The notes below the pieces were generated by a model that saw only the letters and a list, made by a program, of their open reading frames with translations, ran no database searches and was not told where the DNA came from. A stretch of 64,000 nucleotides of DNA, taken from NCBI GenBank assembly GCA_016214035.1, contig JACRPF010000004.1, positions 208,322 to 272,321 on the forward strand, in the 5' to 3' direction. A program made the translations under genes and the position numbers. The stretch is from Spirochaetota bacterium. GTDB taxonomy: Bacteria > Spirochaetota > Brachyspiria > Brachyspirales > JACRPF01. This document shows, piece after piece, positions 34,994-44,089 of this stretch (its first letter is position 1; each line of letters begins with the position of its first letter).

Positions 34994-35997
34994 ACATCAC
35001 GAAAAAGATCAAAGCAATGGCCAAGTCATACGGGGCGGACATCGTGGGCATCGCACCGATGAGCCGGTTCGAGGGAGCACCGCCGCAGATGGACCCGCGG
35101 CTCATCATGCCCGACGCGAAATCGTGCATCGCCGTGGGATTCCGGGTGTTCCGCGGATCGCTTCGCGGCATCGAGGAAGGCACATTCTTCAGCAATTATT
35201 CGGCAATGGGCTACGGCGGCATCACCTATCTCTACATGCCGATGACGGTCATCAATATCTGCAAAGTCATCGAGGACATGGGATATGAAGCGTTCCCGAT
35301 GGGGCATCAGAGTGACTGGCGCGCCATAGACAATGAGGGGAATCTCAAACAGAAGTACAGCAAACCTGTTGCGCCCGGCAAACCCGCACCGGACATCATG
35401 GTGCATCTGCGTCTCGGCGCCTACGTTGCCGGACTCGGCGAAATCGGTTTCAGTAAAATGCTCCTCACACCGGAATTCGGGCCGGCACTTCGCGTAGGAC
35501 TGATATTCACCGAGCTGGAACTGGACCCCGACCCCATTTATAACGGGCCGAAGCTCTGCAATAAATGCATGGCCTGTGTGAACCAGTGTCCGGGCAACTG
35601 CTTCAGCAAAACGAAAACAGTGAAAGTCACCGTAGCCGGTCACGAACTTGAATGGAGCGACCTCGACATGAGCGGCTGCGACTACGCGTTCCGCGGAGGC
35701 ACGAAAACAGAACCGGGCAAAAAAGGCTTTTACTATGACGGCCGTGAAGACACAAAACCGGGCTCACATTCGCCGTTTCTGAAAAAACCGAATAATCTCT
35801 ATAACACCGGACAGGCGATATGCGGATCACGCGGGTGCACGAGAGCATGTATCGACAGCATGGAAAAACGCGGAGTGCTCACCCACAAATTCAAGAAGCC
35901 GTTCAAACGCAGCAAGCCGTGGTCGGTGGACTGGTCGGATTACGAATCGCTTACCGGACAGAATGCAGCGAAAACATCAGCCAAAGAGACCGATTGA
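34990..35997 (+). CDS. QueG/reductive-dehalogenase-like 4Fe-4S protein
   Basis: 335 residues. The N-terminal half resembles the corrinoid-binding domain of epoxyqueuosine reductase and reductive dehalogenases (AKSYGADIVGIAPMSRFEGAP, VHLRLGAYVAGLGEIGFSKM). A classical cluster motif follows (CNKCMACVNQCPGNC, about residues 190-205) and a second Cys group near residue 280 (ICGSRGCTRAC). No HEAT repeats as in QueG and no Tat signal as in respiratory dehalogenases. It is probably a cytoplasmic corrinoid/iron-sulfur redox enzyme with an unknown small-molecule substrate, controlled by the coupled IclR regulator. Confidence 0.75.
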   Translation: MNITKKIKAMAKSYGADIVGIAPMSRFEGAPPQMDPRLIMPDAKSCIAVGFRVFRGSLRGIEEGTFFSNYSAMGYGGITYLYMPMTVINICKVIEDMGYEAFPMGHQSDWRAIDNEGNLKQKYSKPVAPGKPAPDIMVHLRLGAYVAGLGEIGFSKMLLTPEFGPALRVGLIFTELELDPDPIYNGPKLCNKCMACVNQCPGNCFSKTKTVKVTVAGHELEWSDLDMSGCDYAFRGGTKTEPGKKGFYYDGREDTKPGSHSPFLKKPNNLYNTGQAICGSRGCTRACIDSMEKRGVLTHKFKKPFKRSKPWSVDWSDYESLTGQNAAKTSAKETD

Positions 35998-36025
35998 CGC
36001 ACCGGCAGATATTGAGCGCCGTGAT

Positions 36026-36514
36026 TTATATAACCTTGTACGCCGTTCGCCGTATCGGCCGTTCCTTGAAGACATTCACATCGGGAGGATAACCGACGGC
36101 GACAATGGCCACCAGTTTGAACTCCGGCGGCATACCGCACGCCTCGCGGATACCGTCGGCATATTCCTTTTTATCGCCGGCTATCCAGCAGGAACCGAGA
36201 CCGAAATACCGGGCGGCGAGGAGCATATTCTCAGTCGCTGCGGCCCCGTCCTCAAGATAATATTTCGTGTCCTCTGAAAACACCAGTATACACACCGGTG
36301 CTGAAGCGATGAACTTCCCGTTCGTGGCAAGCCCGGCGATCGTGCTGCGCGTTGCGGCGTCCTTGACCGCAACAAAGTGCGTCGCCTGCACATTTCTTCC
36401 GGTGGGCGCGAGCTGACCCGCCTTCACGATGCGCGCGATGATATCATCCGAAACAGGGTCGGGCTTATAATTACGAATACTTCGACGCGTATACAGCATG
36501 GTTAATCCGTCCAT
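36026..36514 (-). CDS. Nitroreductase-family flavoprotein
   Basis: 162 residues. FMN-binding start LYTRRSIRNYKPDPV, then LAPTGRNVQATHF, the GAAATENMLLAARYFGLGSCWI helix and VAVGYPPD. A compact member of the NADH-dependent FMN oxidoreductases. Substrate cannot be told. A TATACT box and a GGAG ribosome site lie upstream on the minus strand. Convergent with the Fe-S protein gene, 28 bases away. Confidence 0.9.
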   Translation of the reverse strand: MDGLTMLYTRRSIRNYKPDPVSDDIIARIVKAGQLAPTGRNVQATHFVAVKDAATRSTIAGLATNGKFIASAPVCILVFSEDTKYYLEDGAAATENMLLAARYFGLGSCWIAGDKKEYADGIREACGMPPEFKLVAIVAVGYPPDVNVFKERPIRRTAYKVI

Positions 36515-36601
36515 AACAGCTCCGTTGACAAGTTGTTCGGTACAGTATACACGAGCGATTAATTTTTTCCAGCTCCCGATTTCAGCGGCCCATGTGATGA
36601 T

Positions 36602-36629
36602 TTGACAAAGCCGCTATTTGACATACTAT
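36602..36629 (+). promoter_or_regulatory. Promoter of the LacI-like sensor gene
   Basis: TTGACA (36602-36607), a 16-base spacer and TACTAT (36624-36629). A second TTGACA at 36618-36623 could be an overlapping promoter or part of an operator. Confidence 0.65.
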
Positions 36630-36666
36630 TATCAAAAATATTGACCGTGCGCGATGGAGAGCTGCT

Positions 36667-38343
36667 ATGAACGCTGAACGCACACGCAAACGACTCCTGT
36701 TCATCGCCGGCCGGGTTGACCGCGGCTATATGCTCACCATATTCAAGGGAATATCCGCCGCCGCCCGCGAGCGCGAAGCCGATATCTTCACCTTTGTCCC
36801 GCATGACGGCATCGTCACCTGTAACTGGAATGCCTATGCGCCTGTCATCGACCGTTCTCATTTCGACGGCGTCCTCATCCTTGCCACCACACTCACCATG
36901 CGTATCGGCAAGGAAAAAGTGCAGCAGGGGATTGTCAGTCATTACCGCCAGCTGCCTATCGTCAGCATATCCGCAAAACTGAACGATGTTCCGGCAGTGC
37001 TCGCCGACAGCAAAACCGGTGTTATAAACTCAATCGAACATCTGATTCAGGTGCATAAAAAAAAGCGTATTCTGTGCTTAAAAGGTCCTGCCAACAACGA
37101 TGAAGCGGCGATACGGCTGGAAGCGTATAAGGAAGCACTCGCCCGCAATAAGATCCCGTTCGATCCGGCGCTCGTCATCGACGGAGGTTTCAGCGCCTAT
37201 GTCACGAAAAAATCGATGCTGACGTTCTGTGACAATAAAAAGAATCCGTTTGACGCCATCGTCGCGGGCAATGACGGATCGGCGCTCGGCGCTTCGGAAT
37301 TCCTTTCCACCCGTCGTTCGCATCCGGGGCGTAATTACGCGCTCGTGGGATTTGACGATTCGGAGGACGCACGCTTTCATCACGTTCCGCTCTCCACGGT
37401 CCGTATGCCCATGATAGAAATGGGACGCGCGGCGGTTGACCTTCTTTTCACGCAGATGGAGGGCGGCAGCACTGCGGGTGATGTGATACTCCCGGCGGAA
37501 TTCGTCATACGGAAATCATGCGGCTGCTTTGATACCATACGCATGAAAAAAGTGACCGGAAGTTCCGTCCGTGAAACGACCGCCTGGAAACGCGCCACAC
37601 TCGCCGCGGCATTGGAAGCGCTGCCCCGTTCTGGACTCACCCTCACCACGCTTTCCGCCGGCCTTGAAGGTGCGCTTACCGTGCTGGTGGGTGGATTCAA
37701 GACCGCCGGTGAAGAGAAGATATTCCTTGAGACGATGTACGCGCTCCTGTCCGCCGAGGTCAGAGCGGGCGGTGATATCACCACGTGGTATGCGGGGCTG
37801 TCATCACTCGCCGAATCGGTCGCCAATGGACCGTTTACCGACCGCGCACGCGGCGTCGCGGAACGGCTCATCGCCCAGGTGAACTCCTATATCGCGGAAA
37901 AGCTCACCGTGCATCAGGCGGTCAGCGCGGCGGCGCTCAGAGCCGATGTCACCACCATCCGCTTTCTCAGCCGCGCATTGCAGGATAATAAGTTCAACGA
38001 GCACTTCACCAACGCACTCGCCACGCTCGGCATCACCCGCTGCGCCATCGCCCGGTTTGCGGCGCCGATAACCGACACCCTGCCGGAACACGCCACGCTG
38101 ATGGTGCGCTGGGACAAGACATCGGGCACCGCTGAATTCGAACAGAAAAAAATCACCGCACACTCATTCATCGACGCACTTCCCAATGCGTCGCGGCATG
38201 ACACCGCCGTGTTCCCGCTCGGCGATACTGACGGGTGGTTCGGCATCATCGCGCTGTCAATGGTCACCCGGGAACATCTGCTCTATGATCTTATCAACGA
38301 TGCGGTGACCGCAGTGCTGCGAAGGCTTTGCCGCGCGGTATAG
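36667..38343 (+). CDS. LacI-type sugar-sensor domain protein without DNA-binding head
   Basis: 558 residues. Residues about 8-285 are a periplasmic-binding-protein-like fold of the LacI/PurR class (LLFIAGRVDRGYMLTIFKGI, DAIVAGNDGSALGASEFL, YALVGFDDSEDARFHHVPLSTVRMP). There is no helix-turn-helix in front and no signal peptide, so it is cytoplasmic. A Cys pair (KSCGCFD) marks the end of the domain. The remaining 270 residues are mostly helical, with a GAF-like end (about 450-555), but no GGDEF, AraC or kinase motif. Similar sensors in spirochaetes often continue into GGDEF or AraC domains. Output is unknown. GGAGA precedes the ATG. Confidence 0.8.
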   Translation: MNAERTRKRLLFIAGRVDRGYMLTIFKGISAAAREREADIFTFVPHDGIVTCNWNAYAPVIDRSHFDGVLILATTLTMRIGKEKVQQGIVSHYRQLPIVSISAKLNDVPAVLADSKTGVINSIEHLIQVHKKKRILCLKGPANNDEAAIRLEAYKEALARNKIPFDPALVIDGGFSAYVTKKSMLTFCDNKKNPFDAIVAGNDGSALGASEFLSTRRSHPGRNYALVGFDDSEDARFHHVPLSTVRMPMIEMGRAAVDLLFTQMEGGSTAGDVILPAEFVIRKSCGCFDTIRMKKVTGSSVRETTAWKRATLAAALEALPRSGLTLTTLSAGLEGALTVLVGGFKTAGEEKIFLETMYALLSAEVRAGGDITTWYAGLSSLAESVANGPFTDRARGVAERLIAQVNSYIAEKLTVHQAVSAAALRADVTTIRFLSRALQDNKFNEHFTNALATLGITRCAIARFAAPITDTLPEHATLMVRWDKTSGTAEFEQKKITAHSFIDALPNASRHDTAVFPLGDTDGWFGIIALSMVTREHLLYDLINDAVTAVLRRLCRAV

Positions 38344-38358
38344 ATATAGAAAAAAGAA

Positions 38359-39564
38359 TTACGCGTTCATTCCCGCACAATACCCGGTGGAAAAGGCTAT
38401 CTGCAGATTATAACCGCCGCACAGCGCGTCGACATCGATTACCTCACCGGCGAAAAACAATCCCGGTATTTTTTTTGACATCATCGTGTGCGCATCTATC
38501 ATGGCAACGGCAACACCGCCGCCGGTAACCGTCGCCCGTTCTATGGGCATAAGTCCTGACACCGTAAGCCGCATCTGTTTCAGCAGCACCACAGCCCGTC
38601 GCCGTTCGTCGGCGGACAGCTCTCCTGCACGTTTTGTACCATCTATATCGCACAGCAGCACACATACGCGCGCCAGCATCTTCGGAAGCAGGATATCAAG
38701 CATATTTACAATCGTCCGTTTCGGCTGTTCAGCGCAGAGGTACATCAGCCGCTCTTCAAGCGCCGCCGGTGATTCGTCGGGAAAAACATCAATCGACAGC
38801 ACCGGCGTACGGCAGCGGTGAACGGAGGAGCTCGTATTCATTGCCGGTATTCCCGAAACGCCGTCATGCGTGAACACGATATCCCCCCGCTCGCGATACA
38901 TCCGTTTCGCGCCGTCGAAAAGCGTGACACCGGCATTTGACAGTGAAACGCCGGCGCATGAATACGGCCACGATTCCGCGGTACGAATTCCGGCGAGTGC
39001 GGCACGCGGCTTAACGATATCGTGACCGAACGACGCGGCAAACTCATACCCGTCGCCTGATGAACCGGTTGCCGGATATGACGCCCCGCCGCAGGCGATA
39101 ATGACCGATGCGCATTCATACGCTTTGTCCGTATGCACCATAAAACCATCGCCGATCTTTTCTATACGCTCCACACGCGCATTGTACCCGTACGCGGCGC
39201 CGCCCGTCGCACTCAGCAATGCATCGATGATATCTTTGGCATCGCCGTCTGCCGGAAGATAACGCCCGTCTTCATCAGCGGCAAGCACCACACCGTATCG
39301 CCCGAAGAATGCAATAAGGTCATCGTTGCTGAACGCATGCAGCACATTGTACAGAAACCGGCCGTTCGTCACCGTATGTTCCACGAACGACCGCATGTCG
39401 CCGGTGTGCGTGACATTGCATTTCCCGCCGCCGGTGATGAGCAGTTTGCATCCCGGACGCGTTTTCCGCTCCAGCACCAGCACACGTTTCCCGCGTGACA
39501 CGGCTGCATGCGCCGCCATAAGACCCGCAGCGCCTGCCCCGATGATGATAATGTCGTATTTCAT
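38359..39564 (-). CDS. YhiN/HI0933-family FAD-dependent oxidoreductase
   Basis: 401 residues from MKYDIIIIGAGAAG at 39564, which has a perfect GGAGGT upstream; a 28-residue extension reaching into rimO was rejected. FAD-binding GAGAAG at the start, the family signature GGGKCNVTHTGD (about 48-60), IIACGGASYPATGSSGDGYEFA in the middle and the closing FAGEVIDVDALCGGYNLQIAFSTG. Members bind FAD; reaction and substrate are not established. Divergent from rimO, with overlapping promoter regions. Confidence 0.92.
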   Translation of the reverse strand: MKYDIIIIGAGAAGLMAAHAAVSRGKRVLVLERKTRPGCKLLITGGGKCNVTHTGDMRSFVEHTVTNGRFLYNVLHAFSNDDLIAFFGRYGVVLAADEDGRYLPADGDAKDIIDALLSATGGAAYGYNARVERIEKIGDGFMVHTDKAYECASVIIACGGASYPATGSSGDGYEFAASFGHDIVKPRAALAGIRTAESWPYSCAGVSLSNAGVTLFDGAKRMYRERGDIVFTHDGVSGIPAMNTSSSVHRCRTPVLSIDVFPDESPAALEERLMYLCAEQPKRTIVNMLDILLPKMLARVCVLLCDIDGTKRAGELSADERRRAVVLLKQMRLTVSGLMPIERATVTGGGVAVAMIDAHTMMSKKIPGLFFAGEVIDVDALCGGYNLQIAFSTGYCAGMNA

Positions 39565-39611
39565 AGCGTACCTCCAGTATATACTATAATCCCGATTTTT
39601 GCCCCATCCGC

Positions 39612-39640
39612 TTGCGAACGGAGCGAAAGCGATATATGAT
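39612..39640 (+). promoter_or_regulatory. Sigma70-type promoter of rimO, predicted leaderless
   Basis: TTGCGA (39612-39617), a 17-base spacer and TATGAT (39635-39640), six bases before the ATG at 39647. No ribosome site fits in between. Confidence 0.55.
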
Positions 39641-39646
39641 GCATCC

Positions 39647-40969
39647 ATGTCAACAATCTACATTGAAACACTCGGCTGCGAAAAGAACACCGTCGACAGC
39701 GAAACGATAATCGGCATACTTGAGAACGCGGGACACACGTTCACCGTGTCGCCCGCCGAGGCGGACGTCATCATCGTGAACACCTGCGCGTTCATCAGCG
39801 ACGCGAAAAAGGAATCCATCGATAAGCTGTTCGACCTCACCGTATTCCGCCAGCACGGCAAATGCAAACGGCTCATCGCCACCGGCTGCATACCGCAGCG
39901 CTACCGCAACGACCTGACCGTCGCATTCCCCGAGGTCGACGCATTTGTCGGCACCAACCGGCTTACCGACATTCTCAGCGCCATCGACACCGGCGGTTTT
40001 TACGCCGTCGACGCGCCGAAACAGTATGAAGAATACAACGCACCACGCGTACACACCGGCGGCAAAGGCAGCGCGTTCGTACGCATCGCCGACGGCTGTT
40101 TTTCCACCTGCAGCTTCTGCGCCATACCGCTCATCAGGGGCGCCTACCGGAGCCGCACGATCGAGAACATCCTCGCCGAGGCCCGCGCATTCGCAGCCAT
40201 CGGCGTCAAAGAGATAAATCTCATCGCGCAGGAAACCACGTATTACGGCCAGGACATCTACGGCGAACGCTCACTTGCGCGCCTCCTCGGAGAGCTTAAC
40301 AGCATCGACGGCATACGCTGGATACGCGTGCTGTATCAGAACCCCGCGCTTCTTGACGCAAAGCTCCGCGACGCGTTCTTCTCGTTCGACCGCGTGCTTC
40401 CCTATTTCGATATACCGCTGCAGCATGTCAACAACGGCATACTCCGCGACATGCGCCGCGGCGGCTCACGTGATGATTTCGCCGCACTCATCGCTTCGCT
40501 TCGCACCGGGAATCCTGAAAGCGTCATACGAACATCCTTTATCACCGGCTTTCCCGGCGAAACGGATGAGGCATATGCTGAGCTCCTGGATTTCGTCAAT
40601 GAGATAAAGTTCGACCGTATGGGCATATTCGTGTATTCGGAAGAGGAAGGCACCGACGCTCTTTCCCTCGACCGGGAAAAAGTACCCGAGGAAACGGCGA
40701 AAATACGCCGCGAAGAGCTGATGACCGCGCAACTTTCCATATCCGACGAACGCCTTTCACGCTACAAAGGACAGACGCTTGATGTTCTTGTGGAAAAAGT
40801 TGATACCAAAGAGATAACCGGCCGTTCATGGCACAGTGCGCCGGAAGTCGACGGTTATGTGTATGTCACGATGAAGAAAGATTCGCCCGCGGCAGTTTCA
40901 CCGGGAGATATGATACGCGTCACGATTGACCACAATAACGAACACGATCTCTACGGGACGATTGCGTAA
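39647..40969 (+). CDS. rimO: Ribosomal protein S12 methylthiotransferase RimO
   Basis: 440 residues from MSTIYIETLGCEKNTVDSE; a start at 39599 would precede the promoter elements. The N-terminal MTTase domain has its three cluster Cys (Cys11, NTCAF, TGCIPQRY). The radical-SAM motif is CFSTCSFC (about 150), and a C-terminal TRAM-like domain ends the protein. GCEKNTVDSE favours RimO over MiaB. It adds a methylthio group to an Asp of S12. Convergent with the DUF2273 gene 10 bases on. Confidence 0.95.
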   Translation: MSTIYIETLGCEKNTVDSETIIGILENAGHTFTVSPAEADVIIVNTCAFISDAKKESIDKLFDLTVFRQHGKCKRLIATGCIPQRYRNDLTVAFPEVDAFVGTNRLTDILSAIDTGGFYAVDAPKQYEEYNAPRVHTGGKGSAFVRIADGCFSTCSFCAIPLIRGAYRSRTIENILAEARAFAAIGVKEINLIAQETTYYGQDIYGERSLARLLGELNSIDGIRWIRVLYQNPALLDAKLRDAFFSFDRVLPYFDIPLQHVNNGILRDMRRGGSRDDFAALIASLRTGNPESVIRTSFITGFPGETDEAYAELLDFVNEIKFDRMGIFVYSEEEGTDALSLDREKVPEETAKIRREELMTAQLSISDERLSRYKGQTLDVLVEKVDTKEITGRSWHSAPEVDGYVYVTMKKDSPAAVSPGDMIRVTIDHNNEHDLYGTIA

Positions 40970-40978
40970 CGCTGATTG

Positions 40979-41209
40979 TCAGCGATATTTATTGAAGATA
41001 AAACGGCGGATGAATGACCGGAATCCGCGGCCTTTGTCCCGGCGGTAGCCGAAGATATACAACGCGGCGGTTATGACAAAAATAAAGGCAAAACGCCAGA
41101 ACCCTATCGTCAGTATCAGGACCGATGACACAAGACCGATTGCCGCAAACACGCAGCGATTGGGATTATTAATCATCCACCGGCCGATTGCATTCACGAG
41201 GTCTCTCAT
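40979..41209 (-). CDS. DUF2273-like small membrane protein
   Basis: 76 residues from MRDLVNAIGRWMINNPNR at 41209. Two adjacent hydrophobic segments (about 19-57) are followed by a strongly basic tail (YRRDKGRGFRSFIRRFIF). Length, position and layout match the DUF2273 proteins found with Asp23 and AmaP. Last gene of the rpmE-to-DUF2273 run, starting four bases after the amaP stop. Probably a membrane partner of the Asp23 complex. Confidence 0.75.
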   Translation of the reverse strand: MRDLVNAIGRWMINNPNRCVFAAIGLVSSVLILTIGFWRFAFIFVITAALYIFGYRRDKGRGFRSFIRRFIFNKYR

Positions 41210-41213
41210 GATA

Positions 41214-41795
41214 TCACCGCACGCTTGGGGCTGACATCGACGAACGTTTGTCGATGCTTTCCACCGCAATTTCGATGTTCTTGATGTTGTCAACGCCGAT
41301 GCCGACCACGTCGATAAGACTGCGGCGGACATCGTCCTTGATCATATCGCCCGTCGAGGTGATGCTCCGGCGCGAACTCACGCCCACGCGAAGCGAGACC
41401 TGCAGGAGATGCCGGCGGTAGACGACCTTGGCCCTGGCCTCGATGACCTCGCTGTTCTCAAGCGCGATGCGGCGCACATGGTCGCGGATGGCATCAACCG
41501 AGACATGAATATAGCCCTTCTCATCCTGGATGGTGACATACGGGTCGCTCGCCATGATGTTCGAGAACAGCGTCATCACGCCGACGATGAACACCGCGAC
41601 AAAAATGACGCCCCAGAGCAGCGAGTAAACATTCGCCGCGAACACATATTCATTGATGAAGCCGTGCACACTGGCGACGACGTTCATCAGAACATGGCTG
41701 TTATAATACTGGCCGATAAGTCCTACGCCGAGACAGAAGATGAATAAATAGATGATTACCTTGAAAACAGACGAGATGATATTAATCGGATTCAT
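41214..41795 (-). CDS. amaP: AmaP-like alkaline-shock membrane anchor protein
   Basis: 193 residues from MNPINIISSVFKV at 41795, with AAGGAT upstream. Two membrane helices (about 5-25 and 50-80) precede a cytoplasmic domain resembling Asp23 itself (GYIHVSVDAIRDHVRRIALE...). In Staphylococcus AmaP tethers Asp23 to the membrane. Its start lies 14 bases inside the asp23 gene, and the three-gene set is intact. Confidence 0.85.
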   Translation of the reverse strand: MNPINIISSVFKVIIYLFIFCLGVGLIGQYYNSHVLMNVVASVHGFINEYVFAANVYSLLWGVIFVAVFIVGVMTLFSNIMASDPYVTIQDEKGYIHVSVDAIRDHVRRIALENSEVIEARAKVVYRRHLLQVSLRVGVSSRRSITSTGDMIKDDVRRSLIDVVGIGVDNIKNIEIAVESIDKRSSMSAPSVR

Positions 41796-42216
41796 GCAGA
41801 TATCCTTCCTTCTTGTTTTTCGCCACAACGCTTATGCCGTGCACGTTCACGTTCACTCGCGCCACGAATACGCCGGTCATCTCCTCAACGCGCTGTTTGA
41901 TCACACGCTGAAGCTCGGCGGCGACATCCTGCACCACGGTACCATACTGCACGATTATTGAAACGTCGATTTGAACGGCGTTGCGCTGTTCGGTCTCTTT
42001 GCCCACATTGCGTATGTAGATGCCTTCGGCAAGCTCGCCCTGGAGAAGTTTCGCGAAACCGTCCACGATGCCTTCGGTGAATGAGACGAATCCATTCACC
42101 TCGGCCGCCGCGTTCATGGTGATATCGGATATCACCTCGTTGGCTATGCGTACATCGCCGTCGGCCTCATGCGGAATGCCGGCATCATCATAAAACACGT
42201 TCCGATTACGCCACAT
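41782..42216 (-). CDS. Asp23/Gls24 family envelope stress protein
   Basis: 144 residues. Typical Asp23 features: VRIANEVISDITMNAAAEVNGF and the later VSIIVQYGTVVQDVAAELQRVIKQRVEEMTG. Known best from Firmicutes, where Asp23 coats the inner face of the membrane through AmaP and where the related YqhY gene lies beside accB-accC. The same linkage is seen here, one base after accC. Function in stress or fatty-acid supply is inferred from that context. Confidence 0.9.
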   Translation of the reverse strand: MWRNRNVFYDDAGIPHEADGDVRIANEVISDITMNAAAEVNGFVSFTEGIVDGFAKLLQGELAEGIYIRNVGKETEQRNAVQIDVSIIVQYGTVVQDVAAELQRVIKQRVEEMTGVFVARVNVNVHGISVVAKNKKEGYLHESD

Positions 42217-42217
42217 A

Positions 42218-43606
42218 TTACGCCCCTTTTCCCTTTGCGGGTTTCTTCTCCGGGGCTTTTTCTTTGAGGTTATGCTCTTCGAGGAATTTCGTGGTTACTT
42301 TGCCCTGCAGAAATACCGGGTGCTCCATTATCTTCTGATGAAACGGTATCGTCGTCGGTACGCCGGAAATGATGGCTTCCTCGAGAACGCGTTTCATGCG
42401 GCTGATTGCTTCCATTCGGTTCGCGCCGTGCACCAGGAATTTAGCGATGAGCGAATCGTAATGAGGAGGAATGCTGTAGTCAGAATAGACGTGACTATCG
42501 ATGCGCACGCCGAAACCGCCCGGGAAATGCACGCGTTTGATGGTGCCCGGCGAAGGACGGAAATCGTATTCCCAGTCCTCGGCGTTGATGCGGCATTCTA
42601 TGGCATGACCGCTTACCTTGATATCATCCTGCGTGTAGCGGAGCTTCTCGCCCATGGCAATGAGTATCTGCTCGCGCACGATGTCGACGCCCGTCACGAG
42701 TTCAGTGACCGGATGTTCAACCTGTACACGGGTGTTCATCTCCATGAAGTAGAAGCTGCCTTTATCATCGACGAGGAATTCGATGGTACCTGCGCCCTGA
42801 TAACCGGCGAGCTGGGCACCGCGCACGGCGGCTTCGCCCATCTTTTTCCGGAGTTCCGGCGTCATCACCGGCGACGGCGACTCTTCAAGGAGTTTCTGGT
42901 GGCGCCGCTGCAGCGAGCAGTCACGCTCGCCGAGATAAATGACATTGCCGTGTTCGTCGGCGAGAATCTGTATCTCGATATGCCGGGGATTCTCGATATA
43001 TTTTTCCATGTACACGTCGGGATTATTGAACCCGATCTTCGCTTCATGCTGCGCGATGGGAAGATACTGTCTGATCTCGGCGTCGCTGCGGCAGATGCGC
43101 ATGCCTTTACCGCCGCCGCCCGCAGTGGCCTTCAGAATGACCGGAAACCCGATCTCCTTAGCCATTGAGATTGCTTCTTCGGCATCTTTCAATATTCCGG
43201 TTCCCGGCGTCACCGGCACACCGGCTTTTTTCATCGTCTCGCGGGCGTTCGCCTTGTCGCCCATCTTGTTGATGACTTCGCGCGACGGCCCGATGAATTT
43301 TATATTATGTTCGCGGCAGATATCCGAGAACGACGCGTTCTCCGACAGAAAGCCGTAGCCGGGATGTATCGCATCGGCTCCGGTGATCTCGCATGCCGAG
43401 ATGATGCGCGGAATATTCAAATAACTTTCACGTGACGGCGCGGGCCCGATGCAGACATCCTGATCCGCAAAACGCGAGTGCAGTGATTCCTCGTCCGCCT
43501 GCGAATGCACCGCGACGGTCGGGATGCCGAGTTCCTTACACGCACGCACCACGCGAAGCGCAATCTCGCCGCGATTGGCTATGAGCACCTTGGTAATTTT
43601 TGCCAC
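42218..43606 (-). CDS. accC: Acetyl-CoA carboxylase, biotin carboxylase subunit
   Basis: 462 residues, standard length plus a Lys-rich tail. Biotin-carboxylase N-domain ([20 protein letters not shown]), ATP-grasp with Gly-rich [13 protein letters not shown], and the catalytic [14 protein letters not shown]. The basic C-terminus ([15 protein letters not shown]) is an addition. It carboxylates biotin on a carrier protein with ATP and bicarbonate. Its natural carrier would be the accB product 12 bases upstream, but that protein lacks the usual biotin Lys (see accB). Confidence 0.96.
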   Translation of the reverse strand: MAKITKVLIANRGEIALRVVRACKELGIPTVAVHSQADEESLHSRFADQDVCIGPAPSRESYLNIPRIISACEITGADAIHPGYGFLSENASFSDICREHNIKFIGPSREVINKMGDKANARETMKKAGVPVTPGTGILKDAEEAISMAKEIGFPVILKATAGGGGKGMRICRSDAEIRQYLPIAQHEAKIGFNNPDVYMEKYIENPRHIEIQILADEHGNVIYLGERDCSLQRRHQKLLEESPSPVMTPELRKKMGEAAVRGAQLAGYQGAGTIEFLVDDKGSFYFMEMNTRVQVEHPVTELVTGVDIVREQILIAMGEKLRYTQDDIKVSGHAIECRINAEDWEYDFRPSPGTIKRVHFPGGFGVRIDSHVYSDYSIPPHYDSLIAKFLVHGANRMEAISRMKRVLEEAIISGVPTTIPFHQKIMEHPVFLQGKVTTKFLEEHNLKEKAPEKKPAKGKGA

Positions 43607-43618
43607 GACATGCCCCCT

Positions 43619-44089
43619 TTATTTCAGACGGAAAATCGGCTGGCCGTATTCGACCGCCTGCCCGTCTTCAACAAGAATCTCTACAATTTTCCCTTCAGCT
43701 TCGCTTCTGATCTCATGTTTTATCCCCATGAATTTCAGCGTACCCACCACCTGACCGGCGGTGACCATGTCGCGAAGTTTGACGAATGCATCGCTTTTCT
43801 CGTCCTTGGCGCGGAGAAATATTCCGACACCGGGAGAAATGACATCATGCGTGACCTCAACCGGCACCACTTCGACAGGCGCCGCAGCCGGAGCGGGTGC
43901 ATCCTTTGCAGGTTTCGCCTTGGGCGCCTTGGGTTTCACCGTCCGGATGATCTTGACATTGGCTTCACCGCGGGAAACGGAAATTTCCTCCACCGTGCTG
44001 CCGTCAAGCGCATCGATAAGCGCGTTGAGTTCAGCGACACCGATAGCGCCGCCCGATACAGTCTTCTTACTCTTTGACTCTTTCGACAT
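43619..44089 (-). CDS. accB: Biotin carboxyl carrier protein AccB lacking the canonical biotinyl lysine
   Basis: 156 residues in classical BCCP order: N-terminal helix (about 15-50), an Ala/Pro/Lys linker (about 52-75), then the biotinyl domain (about 80-156) with its thumb (ISPGVGIFLRAK) and final GQAVEYGQPIF. Where BCCPs read EAMK before a hydrophobic pair, this protein reads KFMGIKHEI: the acceptor Lys is Gly122 (GGG codon at 43724-43726). The nearest Lys, 124, is two residues along the hairpin. The frame is clean, so this is not a sequencing break. It may be a non-biotinylated regulator like plant BADC proteins, or a variant modified elsewhere. Its start lies inside the efp 3' end. Confidence 0.87.
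   Translation of the reverse strand: MSKESKSKKTVSGGAIGVAELNALIDALDGSTVEEISVSRGEANVKIIRTVKPKAPKAKPAKDAPAPAAAPVEVVPVEVTHDVISPGVGIFLRAKDEKSDAFVKLRDMVTAGQVVGTLKFMGIKHEIRSEAEGKIVEILVEDGQAVEYGQPIFRLK

Noticed and set aside
34990-35997. Epoxyqueuosine reductase (QueG) to complete queuosine synthesis with QueF
   Set aside because: The second Cys group and C-terminus do not match QueG, and the coupled IclR regulator is not typical of tRNA-modification genes.
43718-43720. Lys124 of AccB as a shifted biotin site
   Set aside because: It lies two residues past the turn position that biotin ligase recognises, and no Met-Lys pair surrounds it. Kept as a possibility in the finding, not as a call.
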